From: Sphaerulina vaccinii
Taxonomy: Eukaryota; Ascomycota; Dothideomycetes; Mycosphaerellales; Mycosphaerellaceae
Reading direction: 5' to 3'
Assembly (NCBI GenBank): GCA_022570795.1
Contig: JAKUDP010000008.1
Location: 2,046,001 to 2,110,000, forward strand
Length of the DNA stretch: 64,000 nt
The position numbers were made by a program, and so were the translations under genes. Positions 44,584-55,412 of the stretch are shown piece by piece. Position 1 is the stretch's first letter, and each line of letters starts with the position of its first letter. Below the pieces are notes generated by a model. The model was not told the origin of the DNA. It saw nothing but the letters and a program-made list of their open reading frames with translations, and searched no databases.

Positions 44584-45304
44584 TTATGCTGCACTACTAC
44601 TGTTATCCTTGAACATGACCTCCCACAGCTTCAGTAGTATCTCTGGCGTCAACGTGTCTCCTTTCTTCAACTCAAGAAGTCTAGCTTCTTTGAATGCGTC
44701 ATAAGTTTGTTCGCGACAGCCGAAAGCTTCATTAAAACAAAGCTTCGTGGGATTGTGGTTCGACCATAAACGGGCGGCGAAGACTTTGCCATAGACATCA
44801 TCTCTTGTGAGATCAACAGTGAGATCTCGTATGCACCAGTCTCTCCTATCGGACATATCAGTCATCCAGCCATCTGCAAAGTCAGAGAGCGATGGAAGAA
44901 GATTGCTGATCGAGTCAGCTCAAAAGCCAACTGCAAAGGAAGAAGGTAGAAACGTACATCTCGTCACCCAGGCCAAACATGCTGCATTTGCCGCTCGAAG
45001 AAATCGTCACAGTCTTGATTCGCGATACTGCCTGCGTCCCAACAAGATCCACGAACTCTGACAGCTCGAGAGTACGACCGTCAAACAAACGAAAATGGCA
45101 GAGTTCGAAGAATACTGGATAGGCTTCTGATCGGATCTGGGAATTGACTTGTAGTATTGCCCAGGCTTTGTCAGGTCTATTGCGTGGAATCCTCTTTCGC
45201 TTGCGATGACGGATTTCCATGCTAGAGTTGAGCAGAGCGAATTCGAGGATCAACAGCCGGAGCTCAACGGGAAGGCCGAGAAGTGAGGCTTGTGGGTGCT
45301 GCAT
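44584..45304 (-). CDS. F-box-like protein (LPVELR motif), unknown role
   Basis: Two exons, 44958-45304 and 44584-44905, with a 52-nt intron (gtacgt...gatcag, branch gctgac) give 222 residues. The start MQHPQASLLGLPVELRLLILEFALL carries the F-box-like motif at residues 10-16. It is followed by WAILQVNSQIRSEAYPVFFELCHFRLF, the second conserved block (q-i-R-x-E-a) of the group. After the splice the protein reads LPSLSDFADGWMTDMSDRRDW, and it ends FKDNSSSAA. The frame is open upstream to 45523 but has no ATG there. Probably related in origin to the other LPAELR proteins in this window; function not known. Confidence 0.7.
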
Positions 45305-45883
45305 CTTGACTGAAGTCTTGTCTGTGATGGTCTGACTGATGGTGGTACGGACTGTTGGGTCTTCTTTTGTTACTGTGATGGTGTCTGATCCTGAGGAGGC
45401 GTGTTTATGCAGTGAAAGTTGGTTCTGATCGACAGGAGAGCGTTGCTCGGCCAAAGGCGGAACGATGCGTTCCGAGGAAAGCTGTTCTCGCCTCCTAGAC
45501 AATTCAACCTTCAGAAATGACACGCGAGGTGAATGTCGTGTGGCAACTTGCGATCATCGCCCCGAAGATGGCAGGAAACCCTTCGCTACACAGCCGGAGG
45601 GAGGACCCGCGAAGTGATACTGTGAGAGGTGTTCTTTGTTCGACCTCGAAGCTGACGAAGCCCACCTCCAGCCTCATACGGTGTCCGGAACAAATGCTAT
45701 ATCTTCTGTCTGTCCTGGGCTGGCGCATCAGTAGGTGTAGTTCTGACGGCGACTGTTGACTTCTTCTAGGCGACATTTACCTCTTCTTTCAAGAATGCTT
45801 CGCTCAAGCGCGTAGTGGGGAACCTTCACAAGAAGTCATACAAACGCAGCTCGATCATCCTGTCTGAACTTATCGTACTCAAC
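45305..45883. promoter_or_regulatory. divergent spacer
   Basis: Region between two head-to-head genes. The frame of the plus-strand gene is open from 45815, so its 5' end may include part of this sequence. No core promoter element stands out. Confidence 0.35.
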
Positions 45884-46312
45884 ATGATCCCAATGAAGCT
45901 TTCGGTGGATCACCCGGGTGCTTTCTCATCGATAACAGTTCCTGCCGACCATGCACTTCATGTGGAGACCAAGATTGCCACTGCAATTGCGGAAGCTTTG
46001 ACATCAGACATCATCTGTGCCATCAACAAACGGAGCCTCATCGCCAACAATGGTGCATGGACACGGGTCGCAAAAGACTTCAAATGCGAAGATCGGATCG
46101 CCTTGGACGAGGAAAATATGGTTCACTACTGGGCACAGCTTACTGAACGCCTCCCAGACTACATGATCAATGTCACAGACAAGCACACTACAATGTCTGC
46201 AAGAAACACCCTCGCAGAGTGCTACTACAACTTTGAGATTCTTGGAGTCGAGCCGGGCGTCGCGAAATGCGCAGTGTGGATATTCTCCTGTCGAATCATA
46301 GATGGTGAATAG
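45884..46312 (+). CDS. Hypothetical protein, unknown function
   Basis: A 142-residue product from the first in-frame ATG (MIPMKLSVDHPGAF). The frame extends 69 nt further upstream without an ATG, ending at a possible acceptor (cgtag), so an upstream exon is possible. The composition is protein-like: a helix-prone stretch HVETKIATAIAEALTSDIICAIN, then WTRVAKDFKCEDRIALDEENMVHYWAQLTERLPDYM, and a possible beta segment CAVWIFSCRII near the end. No signal peptide, membrane helix or known domain is evident. I do not recognise it. Confidence 0.5.
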   Translation: MIPMKLSVDHPGAFSSITVPADHALHVETKIATAIAEALTSDIICAINKRSLIANNGAWTRVAKDFKCEDRIALDEENMVHYWAQLTERLPDYMINVTDKHTTMSARNTLAECYYNFEILGVEPGVAKCAVWIFSCRIIDGE

Positions 46313-46947
46313 GTCCTGGTATATGCCAGCTCGATTGAAGGCATGAGGTGCGGTTCCGTAGCATGAAGTAGATGCTGGGAATACTATAATATGGAAGAGG
46401 TCCGAACTCGCTCGGCGATACTTGCGGAAGAGAACGCAACTCGTCAAGAGAAGGAGAAGAGGAAAAAAGAGAACGACAGGAGGAAAGCTAAGTCCGGTGG
46501 GCACTGAACTACTTAGTAGATAGAAATAACGATGATACATCCCAAAAGCCAAAACCAACAGCATTGCTCTCAATGAGATCTGAGATCGGCCTCATAATGG
46601 CTTCGTCTAAGACACTTTTTCCTAAGCATTGATTACACCGATGACTGACAAGCTCTTCCATTGAGCTGATGTGGCTGTTGTGTGAAACGCTGTGGTATAG
46701 TGCTATGTACCTCACCTAGATGGTCGAGGTCCAAGGGTGATGTAGCATTAATCTGGCATTCACTTTCGGGTTATACATCCACTTCCGGATGTTTCTCGAT
46801 TGGAGGTCGATGACCAAGCTTGTCAATATCCAGCCATTGTGGAATTTCTGCTAGCAAGCCCGATCAGAGAGCTTCATGTAGGTATTTCTAAAAGAAGATA
46901 TATGATCGTCGTGTCATTTGATCATCAACTACATAATGAATATCGTT
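46313..46947. other. intergenic, convergent 3' ends
   Basis: Spacer between the hypothetical gene and the carboxypeptidase gene. An A/G-rich tract (about 46450-46490) is present. No gene seen. Confidence 0.5.
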
Positions 46948-48225
46948 CTAGATGCCCGCAACCAGAACCTTCACGCCCTCTAGCACTTCCTGACCCGTAG
47001 GACGGATCTGAGCTGGTGGGAGAACAAAACCTCTGTCGCCAGTATCTCTCAACTCAAAAGTATAAGCATAATCTGCGCCAGCAACATCAAAAGCATAGTC
47101 TGTGCTGCTACCAGTCGTAGGATACAAAGTAGCTCCGCTAGGTCCAGTAGTATACTGTGTACCATACACAGCCTTGATAGCCGCGGCGGCACGGTTTGCA
47201 AGCGAGACCTGGGTAGCTGAGTTGGCTGGGACATTGCTTGTGTATCCGTATGGGCTCAGCAAGTAGTTGCCATAACTGTGGAAGTCCAAGTACTGAGCGA
47301 TGTTCTGGTTCGCAGCAACACCTCTCATCTGACCAACAAGAGCTTTGATCTCCGGTGAATCTCCCGCTGCTCTTCCTTTATAAGTCTGCGCACAAGGATC
47401 TGTTGAAGCGCCGTTCGGGTCACCAGTCCACTGATATGGCCAATTGCGGTTGTTGTCAGTACCATAGCATAGACGTCCACTGACATTTGGTCCAGGAGCA
47501 CGGTTCTTACGCCAGAGTCGATCTCTTGTTTGGGAGTAGACGAAACCATCTGGGTTGACTACTGGGAGGATGTAGATGTCGAATTTGTTCAAGATGGCAG
47601 TGTAGACTGGGTCGTTACGCTTGTATCCAGCTACGATGCTTGCTGCTAGGAATTCTACGGTCATGGTACTGATCCACTCGCGGGCGTGGACTGTTCCGTG
47701 CCAGATGAGAGCAGATTTTGCTGTTCCTGTGTTGTTGCCGAAGAGTTTGACACCGAAGATTTCACGATTTTCGTAGGATTGTCCTGCGGTGAAGCGTTGA
47801 GAGTTTCTTGGAAAGCCGGAGACCATGTCACGCCAGTACTGAACGTGTTCGTTGTATGAGTGGTAGGCATCGAACCAGGTAGACTCTGGTCCTTGCGATC
47901 CGGCTTGTCGTTTCGAGACTGTTGTCAAGCCTGCGGCTTCTTTGGCAATGTCTGCACCGAGATCTGCGTGCATGACTGAGTAGCTCAAGCCAAGAGCCTC
48001 GAACTTCTCGACTTGATCGCCTGCGATCGAGATGTCGACGTGGTCTGCAGTTCTTAGATTCCACTGCTCATAGTCGAGAGCTGAGAGTGACTCCAGTACA
48101 CTGCTGTCATTGCCTGCGGTGGCAATGCGGTAGACTTTGTAGCCATCGTAGTTGATGGCGTCCTGGCGAGGCAGCACAGTGGCCAGGGCGAGCGGCGCCA
48201 GCGACAATAGACGAAGAACGAACAT
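46948..48225 (-). CDS. Secreted M14A metallocarboxypeptidase (carboxypeptidase A-like)
   Basis: Extracellular zinc exopeptidase that removes C-terminal residues. An intron-free frame of 425 residues has a signal peptide (MFVLRLLSLAPLALATV) and a propeptide (about 20-110) with the usual carboxypeptidase-activation strand pattern (YDGYKVYRIATAG). The processing region KRQAGSQ contains a Lys-Arg site at about residue 106. The catalytic domain has the zinc ligands in GTVHAREWIS (HxxE) and LDFHSYGNYLLSPYG, with NNRNWPYQW for substrate binding and the catalytic glutamate in YTFELRDTG. Length and order match fungal MCPA-type enzymes used in protein feeding. All catalytic residues are present, so it should be active. 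Confidence 0.93.
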   Translation of the reverse strand: MFVLRLLSLAPLALATVLPRQDAINYDGYKVYRIATAGNDSSVLESLSALDYEQWNLRTADHVDISIAGDQVEKFEALGLSYSVMHADLGADIAKEAAGLTTVSKRQAGSQGPESTWFDAYHSYNEHVQYWRDMVSGFPRNSQRFTAGQSYENREIFGVKLFGNNTGTAKSALIWHGTVHAREWISTMTVEFLAASIVAGYKRNDPVYTAILNKFDIYILPVVNPDGFVYSQTRDRLWRKNRAPGPNVSGRLCYGTDNNRNWPYQWTGDPNGASTDPCAQTYKGRAAGDSPEIKALVGQMRGVAANQNIAQYLDFHSYGNYLLSPYGYTSNVPANSATQVSLANRAAAAIKAVYGTQYTTGPSGATLYPTTGSSTDYAFDVAGADYAYTFELRDTGDRGFVLPPAQIRPTGQEVLEGVKVLVAGI

Positions 48226-49003
48226 CGTGTTTCTAGAAAGTGTTGGTGAGCACGACGTGTCCTAGAGTGAAGGACGAGCGTATACTTATGGCTTCATCTT
48301 ACTTGACGCCACAACAGCACATCGCGTGCCTGTCGGCGAGGCTGTGAAAGATAGGCAGCTGTCCATCGCTTCAAAGGTCATCTAGTGGTCCGTATTGTGT
48401 CTTGTCTCCTCCTCGATTGAGATATGATCAACGGTATACAGCTGTTAGCACTAGAAGCATATGCGCCAAGTACAGGGAGACACTTGCAAGATGCAAGATC
48501 ATGGTCTGAACTACGGGAGTATTCGCCATGCTCGGTTGCCTATTGGTGGATCAGCGAAATGGCTGAAGTGGTATCGCTTTTGTGAAGTCTTGAGCTGTGG
48601 TGATCAGGCTTGGCACCAAGAGATCTTGGTATAAGGCGAGTGCTTTTCTGGAAGGTGATGTGTACACCAAGCATTTCTACAAACCAATCAGTCAAAGCAG
48701 TGATACCCCGCCAGACTGTATCTTTGACCTGCCGAGACAACAAAGTCGTGCATCAGGTCCGGCTCATGGACGATGCATATCAGGTATGTAGCTGAGCTGA
48801 TTCTCAGTGGCGACCTGCTCAATCTGGCCTGGGTCCTTCGCTTCACCTAGCAGCAGTCCATGTTGCACTTACGCCCTTTCCTGAAGCAAACTATGATCGT
48901 AGAGCTTCTGCTCGACTCGAGGTCATCGCCAGTCGAAGTCGCTTTTGACGTTGCCATTCGCAAGCCGATGTCCCAGCCCACATGCCCATAGCTCACTTGG
49001 TAA
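48226..49003. other. intergenic
   Basis: Carboxypeptidase promoter and 3' flank of the F-box/LRR gene. Nothing specific recognised. Confidence 0.5.
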
Positions 49004-50606
49004 TCATTCCTCATCAGAGGATGAAGAATCCCACAGAATCCGTGGACGTCGGATTTGCTCTTGCCATTGTCCATTGAAGACAGTGGTGATCTTTGGCAGT
49101 GGTTCCCCGTACAAATATGGCGGGAAGTAGTGCGATCGTGTTTCCATCTGCACTTCCAACTTTACGCCCATCTTCTGTATCTTCTCTGCTGCGTGCTCGA
49201 TAGTACGTTTCATCCCAGTTGTAAGGTCCTGCTCTCGCCCGATGATCTGTAGACTCGACAGTGTTGGTGGTATGGCGCACGATGGCGCGCGCAGGAAAGG
49301 AACCTCGTTGAGGATACCCAAAGTGAATTCGCTGAGGATACCCTCGAGAGTGTGACCGAGTGGTGAAAAGAAGATCTCGTCGGTGTGGAACACAAGAGTC
49401 TGGAGCACTGGAGGACTTCGTGAGCTCATGACAGCGCGCTCGAAATTAGGGCACTGTCCGAACAGGGTCACCGATTCCAGGCTTTGGAACTCTGCGAAGC
49501 CTGCGTCAATGGCGGATCGCTGCTGCTTCAGTCGGTTCCCACTTTGGTAATGTTGTGTCGCCACATAAGTCAATGTTCTCAAACTCTGCTTTTGCTGACT
49601 GAGAGCTTCAAGTGTTGCAGCAGGGTCGTTTCGGAAGAGATAGTTAGCCGCAGGATTGACTTCGTTCTCGAAGTTCCGCAGGTTATGGGAGTTCTCGCCT
49701 GCGATATGTCAGTATGACGCCTAGAACAGAGCAGAACCAAGCTGACCCAGGTATAGTGTTTCCAGTGTCTTCGGTAGTGACAGAATGCCCAGGAGGCCTT
49801 TGTGTGTGATATTGGACTCTTCCAAGTGGAGATGCTTTAGCGACGTGAATGACCGAGCCTGTATATCATTGACCACATCATCATCAATGTTTACACATGA
49901 TAGCGTAAGCCGTTGCAATGATGGAAGTTGAAACAGAGATATGCTTCGCTTATCGATCGTCCAATAAGGGGAGTCCGCTCCGTTCAGATGTAGTACGACT
50001 GCGATATAGGTTAGTGCTGAACTTGCACCAGCGTGTCGCCTCGCGTGTGACTGCCGTCGCCGCGAGAGGTAACTCCGGGCAGCCCTAGACAACGATGCGA
50101 CAGTGAGTTGGGCATCCTGTGAAAAGTCTCGACTCACGTTCTTGCAGTGTTTGAAGAGGCTTATTGTCGACACCAGCATCGCGAATAGCCTTCTCGAATG
50201 GTGCGAACAGGTCTTCCATTATGTGCTTGTGCGTGACTTCATCTTCGAAGTCGGCAGTGTTGCACTCGGGACTCTCGATCATGAGTCGCTTCAAGTTACG
50301 AGCACTGTCCAATAGTTCGCCGAGGTTGTGGAAGAATGGAGTGGTTCGCCAATTGCAAGGGACATCAAGCTCATGAATGGCTTTCGCTCGAGCAGGCCTT
50401 TTCGTGATGACAGTGTTCATATGCATGGTCGACTCGCCATCTCGGATGAGCGCATATCGGTAGAGCACAGGTTCGGCCAAGTCCTGTAGTACTTTGCAGG
50501 TGCGAGCGAGTCTCTTCAGCGCTTTGCGATCTTCCACATGCTCGATGATCTGCGCTATCAGTTCCGTCGGCAGTTTGAGCAGCGCGAACTGGAAGGGAGT
50601 ATTCAT
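49004..50606 (-). CDS. F-box / leucine-rich-repeat-like protein
   Basis: Probable SCF substrate receptor. Exons 50138-50606, 49747-49998 and 49004-49698 give 471 residues. The first intron is 139 nt (gtgagt...tcgcag), the second 48 nt (gtcagc...tcgcag); both restore the frame. The N-terminus MNTPFQFALLKLPTELIAQIIEHVEDRKALKRLARTCKVLQDLAEPVLYR is a clear F-box of about 40 residues. Downstream, LFQLPSLQRLTLSCVNIDDD and FTSLKHLHLEESNITHKGLLGIL are LRR-like strands, as are LQTLVFHTDE and LSSLQIIGRE. The C-terminus is acidic (SSSSDEE). An alternative ATG at 50654 (MGLKRVILKATRTLA) would add 16 residues. Substrate unknown. Confidence 0.8.
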
Positions 50607-51709
50607 GGCCGCCAGCGTTCGAGTGGCTTTGAGAATTACGCGCTTCAGACCCATGAGCGTTGTTGGTGATGATCGAGTAAGTGCTTTGGCGATGTCGTCT
50701 CGTCTGGTTGTCAAGCTAGCTAGGCAACGGGTTAAGGTAAGGTGGAGACTCAACTAGCGCTTGCCGGCCAAGATTGAATCGTGCCTTCCAAAAGTAGCGA
50801 GACAAACCTCCTCTTGACTCTTCGTGAATAAGTTCATCATCTGGATACAGCCGGATGTGGACCAAATACAGTTCCGCTCCAGGTCAAGGGAAGACGTCTT
50901 CTTGGTGGTGTGACATGCTCTCCGATTGATGACAGGGATCATACCTTATAGACTGTCATCAACACCTCGTGATGGCGGTTCGCGCACTTCATCAACGAGG
51001 CGACAGGACTATCGTGATGGCCTGGAACTGCTGATAGCCAATACCGTCGGGCGCGGTGAGCGTCCTTCTTCAGGACTGAACCTAGCTGTGTAGTCTCAAC
51101 ATTAGCTCGTTCGGCTCTTCGAATTATACACGATGTCATGGACCATCTAGCACAGTAAACCATAGCCTTCGCGGGTGCCCACGCTATTCGCACTAGCTGT
51201 CTATCAGCTTGGCGTTCTGCGGACGTGGCTGGGGCAAACGTACGTATGCCTCTGCAGGATGTGGCTGTGGAACTGTAAACAGTTCCTGGATCAGCACTTG
51301 AACTACTCAAGAGAGTAGTGGTGCAGCTGAAAGAATGACGTTCATTCGTAGTGCTGTATGTCACATGGGATCCGAAGGATTCAGTCAAGTCGGTCCACGG
51401 CAGCTACTATACTTGGCAAAGCATATATCGAACTTCTTCTACAGTAACTACTCGGTAATTGGCTAGCCTGCATCCTTCGAACTCGCAGCACCGTCATACC
51501 TTTACGGACGAGAAACCTTCTCCCGGATCAAGAATGTATAAAAACCTTCTGTCTCCCATGCCACCGGGCTTTGACGTCGAAGGACATCCGAGCCGCAACC
51601 AAACGATCGAACAGCATGACCACCTGGGGTACAATCGCACGCAGTACCGCGGGCATCACGTCAAGCATCACGTCAGACTCGATATACGAATCTCTTCGGC
51701 TCACCGAAG
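50607..51709. promoter_or_regulatory. divergent intergenic region of about 1.1 kb
   Basis: Separates the F-box/LRR gene (-) from the cysteine-rich gene (+). Apart from a TATA-like element near the latter, no feature is evident. The minus-strand frame 50939-51388 does not look like protein. Confidence 0.45.
51537..51543 (+). promoter_or_regulatory. TATA-like box
   Basis: TATAAAA about 165 bp upstream of the ATG of the cysteine-rich protein gene. Spacing would put the transcript start near 51570 and a leader of about 140 nt. Inferred from sequence only. Confidence 0.4.
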
Positions 51710-52477
51710 ATGAACATCACACAAAACATCACCTATGTTGGGCCTGGTAGTTCCTGTTCCTACCTTGGAGCACGACCTCCGCCTATGTGGCAAGAGACGA
51801 ACTCCACAGACGCCGCCTGCAGTGTCGCAAACTGTATCGACAACAGTCAAGCAATTCAGAAATGTTGCGTTGGAGGCACAGTCCAGTCCTTCAACGACAC
51901 CATCCTCAACGCTGGCGGGAATCACACCGTCGAGGGCCAATGGCTATACTGCGCACTTCCCGGAGTCAATGCCAGTTCATACGATGACTTCGATCCATAT
52001 AATCCAAACGATCCATACCAGGCCTACCAAGACTGTTTAGTGAGAGAAGGCACGGAGTTCCTGACATGCAACAACCCAAGTCGCTACCCTTTTGGGGGCG
52101 TTTCTGATTGCTTCGGCGGGTCCCAGGGTATCTCGACAGCAAGTGGAATTCCAGCCAATGACTCTAGTCACCCCGAGCAAACTTGTACAGTCAACACCAA
52201 CGTTCCATCTGGCCTTGGCCAACTTCTAAGCTGCTGCCAAAGCAGCAACGGCACAGTAAGGGCAGAATATAATGGCTGCCAAGCTAGTTGTTCCGGAAAG
52301 CGAACGCTACAGAGCTGTCTAAACATGAACAACAACAATCGTGGTCAAAATCAGCCGTTCCCGTCTATCTGCGGTAACTATACCTCAGGTGCAACAGCGG
52401 GCGTTGGAAGTGGAAGCGGGAAGCTCACACTTGTAGGGGTGCTCATGCTCAGCTCGGCCTTGTTTGCGGCTTTGTAG
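51710..52477 (+). CDS. Cysteine-rich protein with a GPI-anchor-like C-terminus
   Basis: A 255-residue product with about 16 cysteines (CSVANC, KCCVGG, SCCQSS, CQASCSGK) and many N-glycosylation sequons (NIT, NST, NDT, NHT, NAS, NGT, NYT), a composition typical of extracellular fungal proteins. The C-terminus has a Ser/Gly spacer followed by a hydrophobic tail (KLTLVGVLMLSSALFAAL), as in GPI-anchored proteins. The N-terminus MNITQNITYVGPGSSC is not a signal peptide. Either a first exon coding the signal lies upstream and I missed it, or the start is elsewhere. No enzymatic motif. Wall or surface location is inference from composition. Confidence 0.65.
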   Translation: MNITQNITYVGPGSSCSYLGARPPPMWQETNSTDAACSVANCIDNSQAIQKCCVGGTVQSFNDTILNAGGNHTVEGQWLYCALPGVNASSYDDFDPYNPNDPYQAYQDCLVREGTEFLTCNNPSRYPFGGVSDCFGGSQGISTASGIPANDSSHPEQTCTVNTNVPSGLGQLLSCCQSSNGTVRAEYNGCQASCSGKRTLQSCLNMNNNNRGQNQPFPSICGNYTSGATAGVGSGSGKLTLVGVLMLSSALFAAL

Positions 52478-52868
52478 ATAGTCCTACAACAATGAGTATC
52501 GCTGTCATCACTACCACCACTCAGGACAGGCCTGTTGCGCATTCGCAGCACAGTCACAGCAAAGTAATTCCCGGCAGCCTTATTTCCGATCCCGCGTGGT
52601 CGGCGATAGGATTCAGTCAGTCATGGTACCAGATCTCAACGCACTCATTGGCATCGCTTGCATCTTCCTCCCGATCAAGTGGACATGTCTCCTGAAGCGG
52701 TAGCTGGTCTGCGCACACCGGCATGCCGACCACGGAGCGTATGAGGACATATAATCTTGTGAGAAGGCCGATACTGACCAACATCACCAGTACAGTGACC
52801 AGTTCCCAAGTCGTCAATAAGTACAAGAAACACCGAAAGTCTACACCGATTATAAGTCCACTTCAACC
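52478..52868. other. intergenic
   Basis: Short tandem spacer containing the promoter of the following gene. A 'tataag' sequence at 52851-52856 lies too close to the ATG to be a normal TATA box. Confidence 0.4.
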
Positions 52869-53534
52869 ATGTCCATCCAAGTCCTTTCCGGTCCCACATC
52901 CCATGGCACGAAAGAAGACCACGAACTCTTCTTCGCCCGCCGAGCCCTCGCACTTCTCAAATCCCGCTTAGGCACTCAAGGCCTCACAGATCTCCTCGCA
53001 GAAGACACAGCTCTCGCAGACGGATACTGGGAACGCATCATTCTCGAAAGCAAAGACGAATGGCAACTCTGCTCCATCACTCTCCGCGCCACTGGCATAA
53101 GCGCCACAGACTTCCTGACCTGGTTCAAAGCCAACAAAGACAACACTCCAATGATGGTAGCTGCTCATCCAGAGCACTATGTCTCAACACACAGCCCGAT
53201 TCTCGAGACAGTTGGAGAGCAAGTTTCCTTCTTCAATCTCAATGTTCGATCTGATGAGCTACATCCTTGCGTTAGGAACAGAGATGTGGAGAAATATCCT
53301 ATAGCATTCGCGGGTTCGGGTTCGTTGAGAAGTGGGACGGTAATGGGTCATGCTTGTCATCAGTTTCGAGATTTGGAGCCAAGCGAAGGTAATGGTTTGG
53401 AGGTGTGTTTTGGAGGGTGGATGCCAGCGGCTTTGCCAGAGGAGGTTATTGAGATGCATCGTAAGCATCTTCTTGTTGAGTGGACGACGTGGCTGGGATT
53501 GGCGCAGCGGGAGCTCGTCGGAAAAGGCGAATGA
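52869..53534 (+). CDS. Conserved-looking cytosolic protein, unknown function
   Basis: A 221-residue intron-free product. It starts MSIQVLSGPTSHGTKEDHELFFARRALALLK and contains WERIILESKDEWQLCSITLRATGISATDFLTWFKANK. Further on are AAHPEHYVSTHSP and TVMGHACHQFRDLEP, and the end reads HRKHLLVEWTTWLGLAQRELVGKGE. The alternation of strands and helices resembles a small alpha/beta protein. The phrases with HPEHYV and WTTWL feel family-specific, but I cannot name the family. No signal peptide, membrane helix or metal motif is evident. Confidence 0.65.
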   Translation: MSIQVLSGPTSHGTKEDHELFFARRALALLKSRLGTQGLTDLLAEDTALADGYWERIILESKDEWQLCSITLRATGISATDFLTWFKANKDNTPMMVAAHPEHYVSTHSPILETVGEQVSFFNLNVRSDELHPCVRNRDVEKYPIAFAGSGSLRSGTVMGHACHQFRDLEPSEGNGLEVCFGGWMPAALPEEVIEMHRKHLLVEWTTWLGLAQRELVGKGE

Positions 53535-53555
53535 GAAGACTAATGCTTTATGATG

Positions 53556-54341
53556 TTATTGGGTAGTTCCGTGCCCGCCGATTAGATTCGGAGTCGTTGT
53601 GACTCCATATTGGTATATAGACTGTCCTTCCGGGCTATGAAGCGAATACTGTTCTACTTCGACCTCAACCCCAAGAGTGAGATCTGGACGTAGGGTCTCC
53701 TCTTCAGAGGGGTTGGCAGTCATATACGACACTGTCTCTTCCTTCTCATTCACCTCAAGTAGGGGACATGGTCTAATGGCAAGGCACTTGAGATTCGGTA
53801 GTTCTCTCTGTTCAGCAGTCTGAGTGGTGCTGCAGCCCCTGTCAATCTCAAGGGACGCTTGGTGAGATGGACACCGGATGTCTCCAAGTGAATTTCTTTT
53901 TTGTGATTTCTTGCAGGACACGCGCTGTCCTCACTTGCTTGTGCTCGCACCGGTTGCCATGTCGACCGCCACTGCACCAGGTCCTCTGTGCAACCACTGC
54001 GAAGACCACTAGACATAAGACCTCCGCTTCCGTGAACCATTACGACTTCTCCTTCGAGGCACTCGATGACTGTGCTGTCGAGCTCTCCTCCGTCGTAAGC
54101 TGAAGCATACAGCGAACAAGGAGAGCAATATCATGAATCCAATGCCCAAGCCGACACCAACGCCGATCTGCCAATGCGGGCCAGTCTTCTGATGAGTACG
54201 AAGTGTATTCAGAGCTGGATCGGGAGTTGCTGATGAGCTGCCTGTCGCTATTCTAATTGAAGTACTAGCTGTGTCTGTCGTGGCCGCGCTGCTGCTCGAA
54301 GTGGTTGCTGTGTCCGTGTATGCCAGATTCTTGCAACCCAT
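53556..54341 (-). CDS. Membrane-anchor and tail exons, possibly the 3' part of the adjacent secreted-protein gene
   Basis: The minus-strand frame 54009-54341 codes a Ser/Thr-rich stalk (TDTATTSSSSAATTDTAS), one transmembrane helix (WQIGVGVGLGIGFMILLSLFAVCF) and a basic stop-transfer (SLRRRRARQ). A second minus-strand frame, 53556-53921, carries an acidic, tail-like sequence (PLLEVNEKEETVSYMTANPSEEETLRPDLTLGVEVEVEQYSLHSPEG). This order, stalk-helix-tail, is the usual 3' part of fungal surface receptors-like genes whose 5' part is a signal peptide and cysteine-rich ectodomain, which is what lies immediately upstream. I could not find a fully convincing splice path linking the pieces, so they are kept apart. 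Confidence 0.35.
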
Positions 54342-54530
54342 GCTTGTTGAGTGTGGTGGAGTCTACGTGCTTGCTCTTGGACATATCGCTTGTCCAATCT
54401 CGGGTCGTTGAAGTGAGGTCAGCATGGAGGCTTGAAGCTAAAGATCGCCTGATACTGCTCATGTTGCACGACATATGAGCTCCATTTAGTGTGGCACACC
54501 ACGGCAACACTCGGACTTGAGCCACGCTCA

Positions 54531-55412
54531 TCACTTCTGCGCCGAACTCTCAAAGGTATAGGAAGGCCCGACGCCTGTGACACCTTCCTCCGGTGGTGTG
54601 TTGTAGATATAATCGGAGAAGATGTTACACTGCCAGAGACCAGTGGTAGTGTTCTTGTATATGTTGACGCTAAGGCTGGGACGAATATGCAAGTCAGTAA
54701 ATGTAGCATCAACACAATCAGCGTAGAGGACTCACCGCCCTGCATTGTTTGCCCTTCTGTTGCAAGGGCTAGCAGCTGCGCAAATTGGCAAGCTGCCATC
54801 AATCTGTATTTGGTCCACCACTCCTCCTCCACTTGCATCCTTAGTTTGTACAGAGCCACAACCAAATCGTTGACTGCAGAAGCTGTGATCGGGACAGCAA
54901 CTAGGATCTGCCAATGCTGTTTGGGTAGCAGTGGCAGTGGTATACGTTGTGGTAGTGGTAGCGCTGCCCACAATAGTCGTGATTGTGCTGGTACTCGGAG
55001 TAATGGAGAGGCAGCTGCATGCTGAAGAAAGCGGCTTCCCAGGCTGGAACGAGCCGAAGCAGATTGGTTTCGGTTGGTGCCGCTGTTTCGAGCTGCGCTC
55101 GAATAGCATTCTGGCAGTGGGAGCTGATGCTGGACATGTCGTAACGTATGAAGTCGTCGTAGTCGATTCTGTTGCTGAAGTGATAGTCGCCGTGGAGGTT
55201 GGATCTGGGTTGAAGACAGTGCTTGTGGTTGTCGACTGAGAGATTCCAAGGTATGAAGCACAGAAGGCTGTAGCTGACGCTGGCTGCTTCAAGACTTGGA
55301 CTGCAGCTCGAACGCCACGACAGAAGTCATGTCTTGTGTCGCGCTCTGCAAGGGCAGGCTCGATGGCGCTGACTAGCACTGCGTGCAGAACGGCTGTTGG
55401 TAAGAAACGCAT
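54531..55412 (-). CDS. Secreted Ser/Thr- and Cys-rich protein
   Basis: Exons 54736-55412 and 54531-54675 with a 60-nt intron (gtgagt...tcccag, branch actgac) give 273 residues. A signal peptide (MRFLPTAVLHAVLVSAIEPALA) precedes DTRHDFCRGVRAAVQVLKQPASATAFCASYLGI, a small cysteine motif common in fungal secreted proteins, then Thr-rich linkers (TSTATITSATESTTTTS). CSCL, DPSCCPDHSFCSQRFGCGS and CAAASPCNRR follow. The second exon reads SVNIYKNTTTGLWQCNIFSDYIYNTPPEEGVTGVGPSYTF, with SSAQK before the stop. A transmembrane exon with no signal of its own lies 200-500 bp further on the same strand and could be a continuation through a later splice. Function unknown; surface or wall location is inferred. 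Confidence 0.65.
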
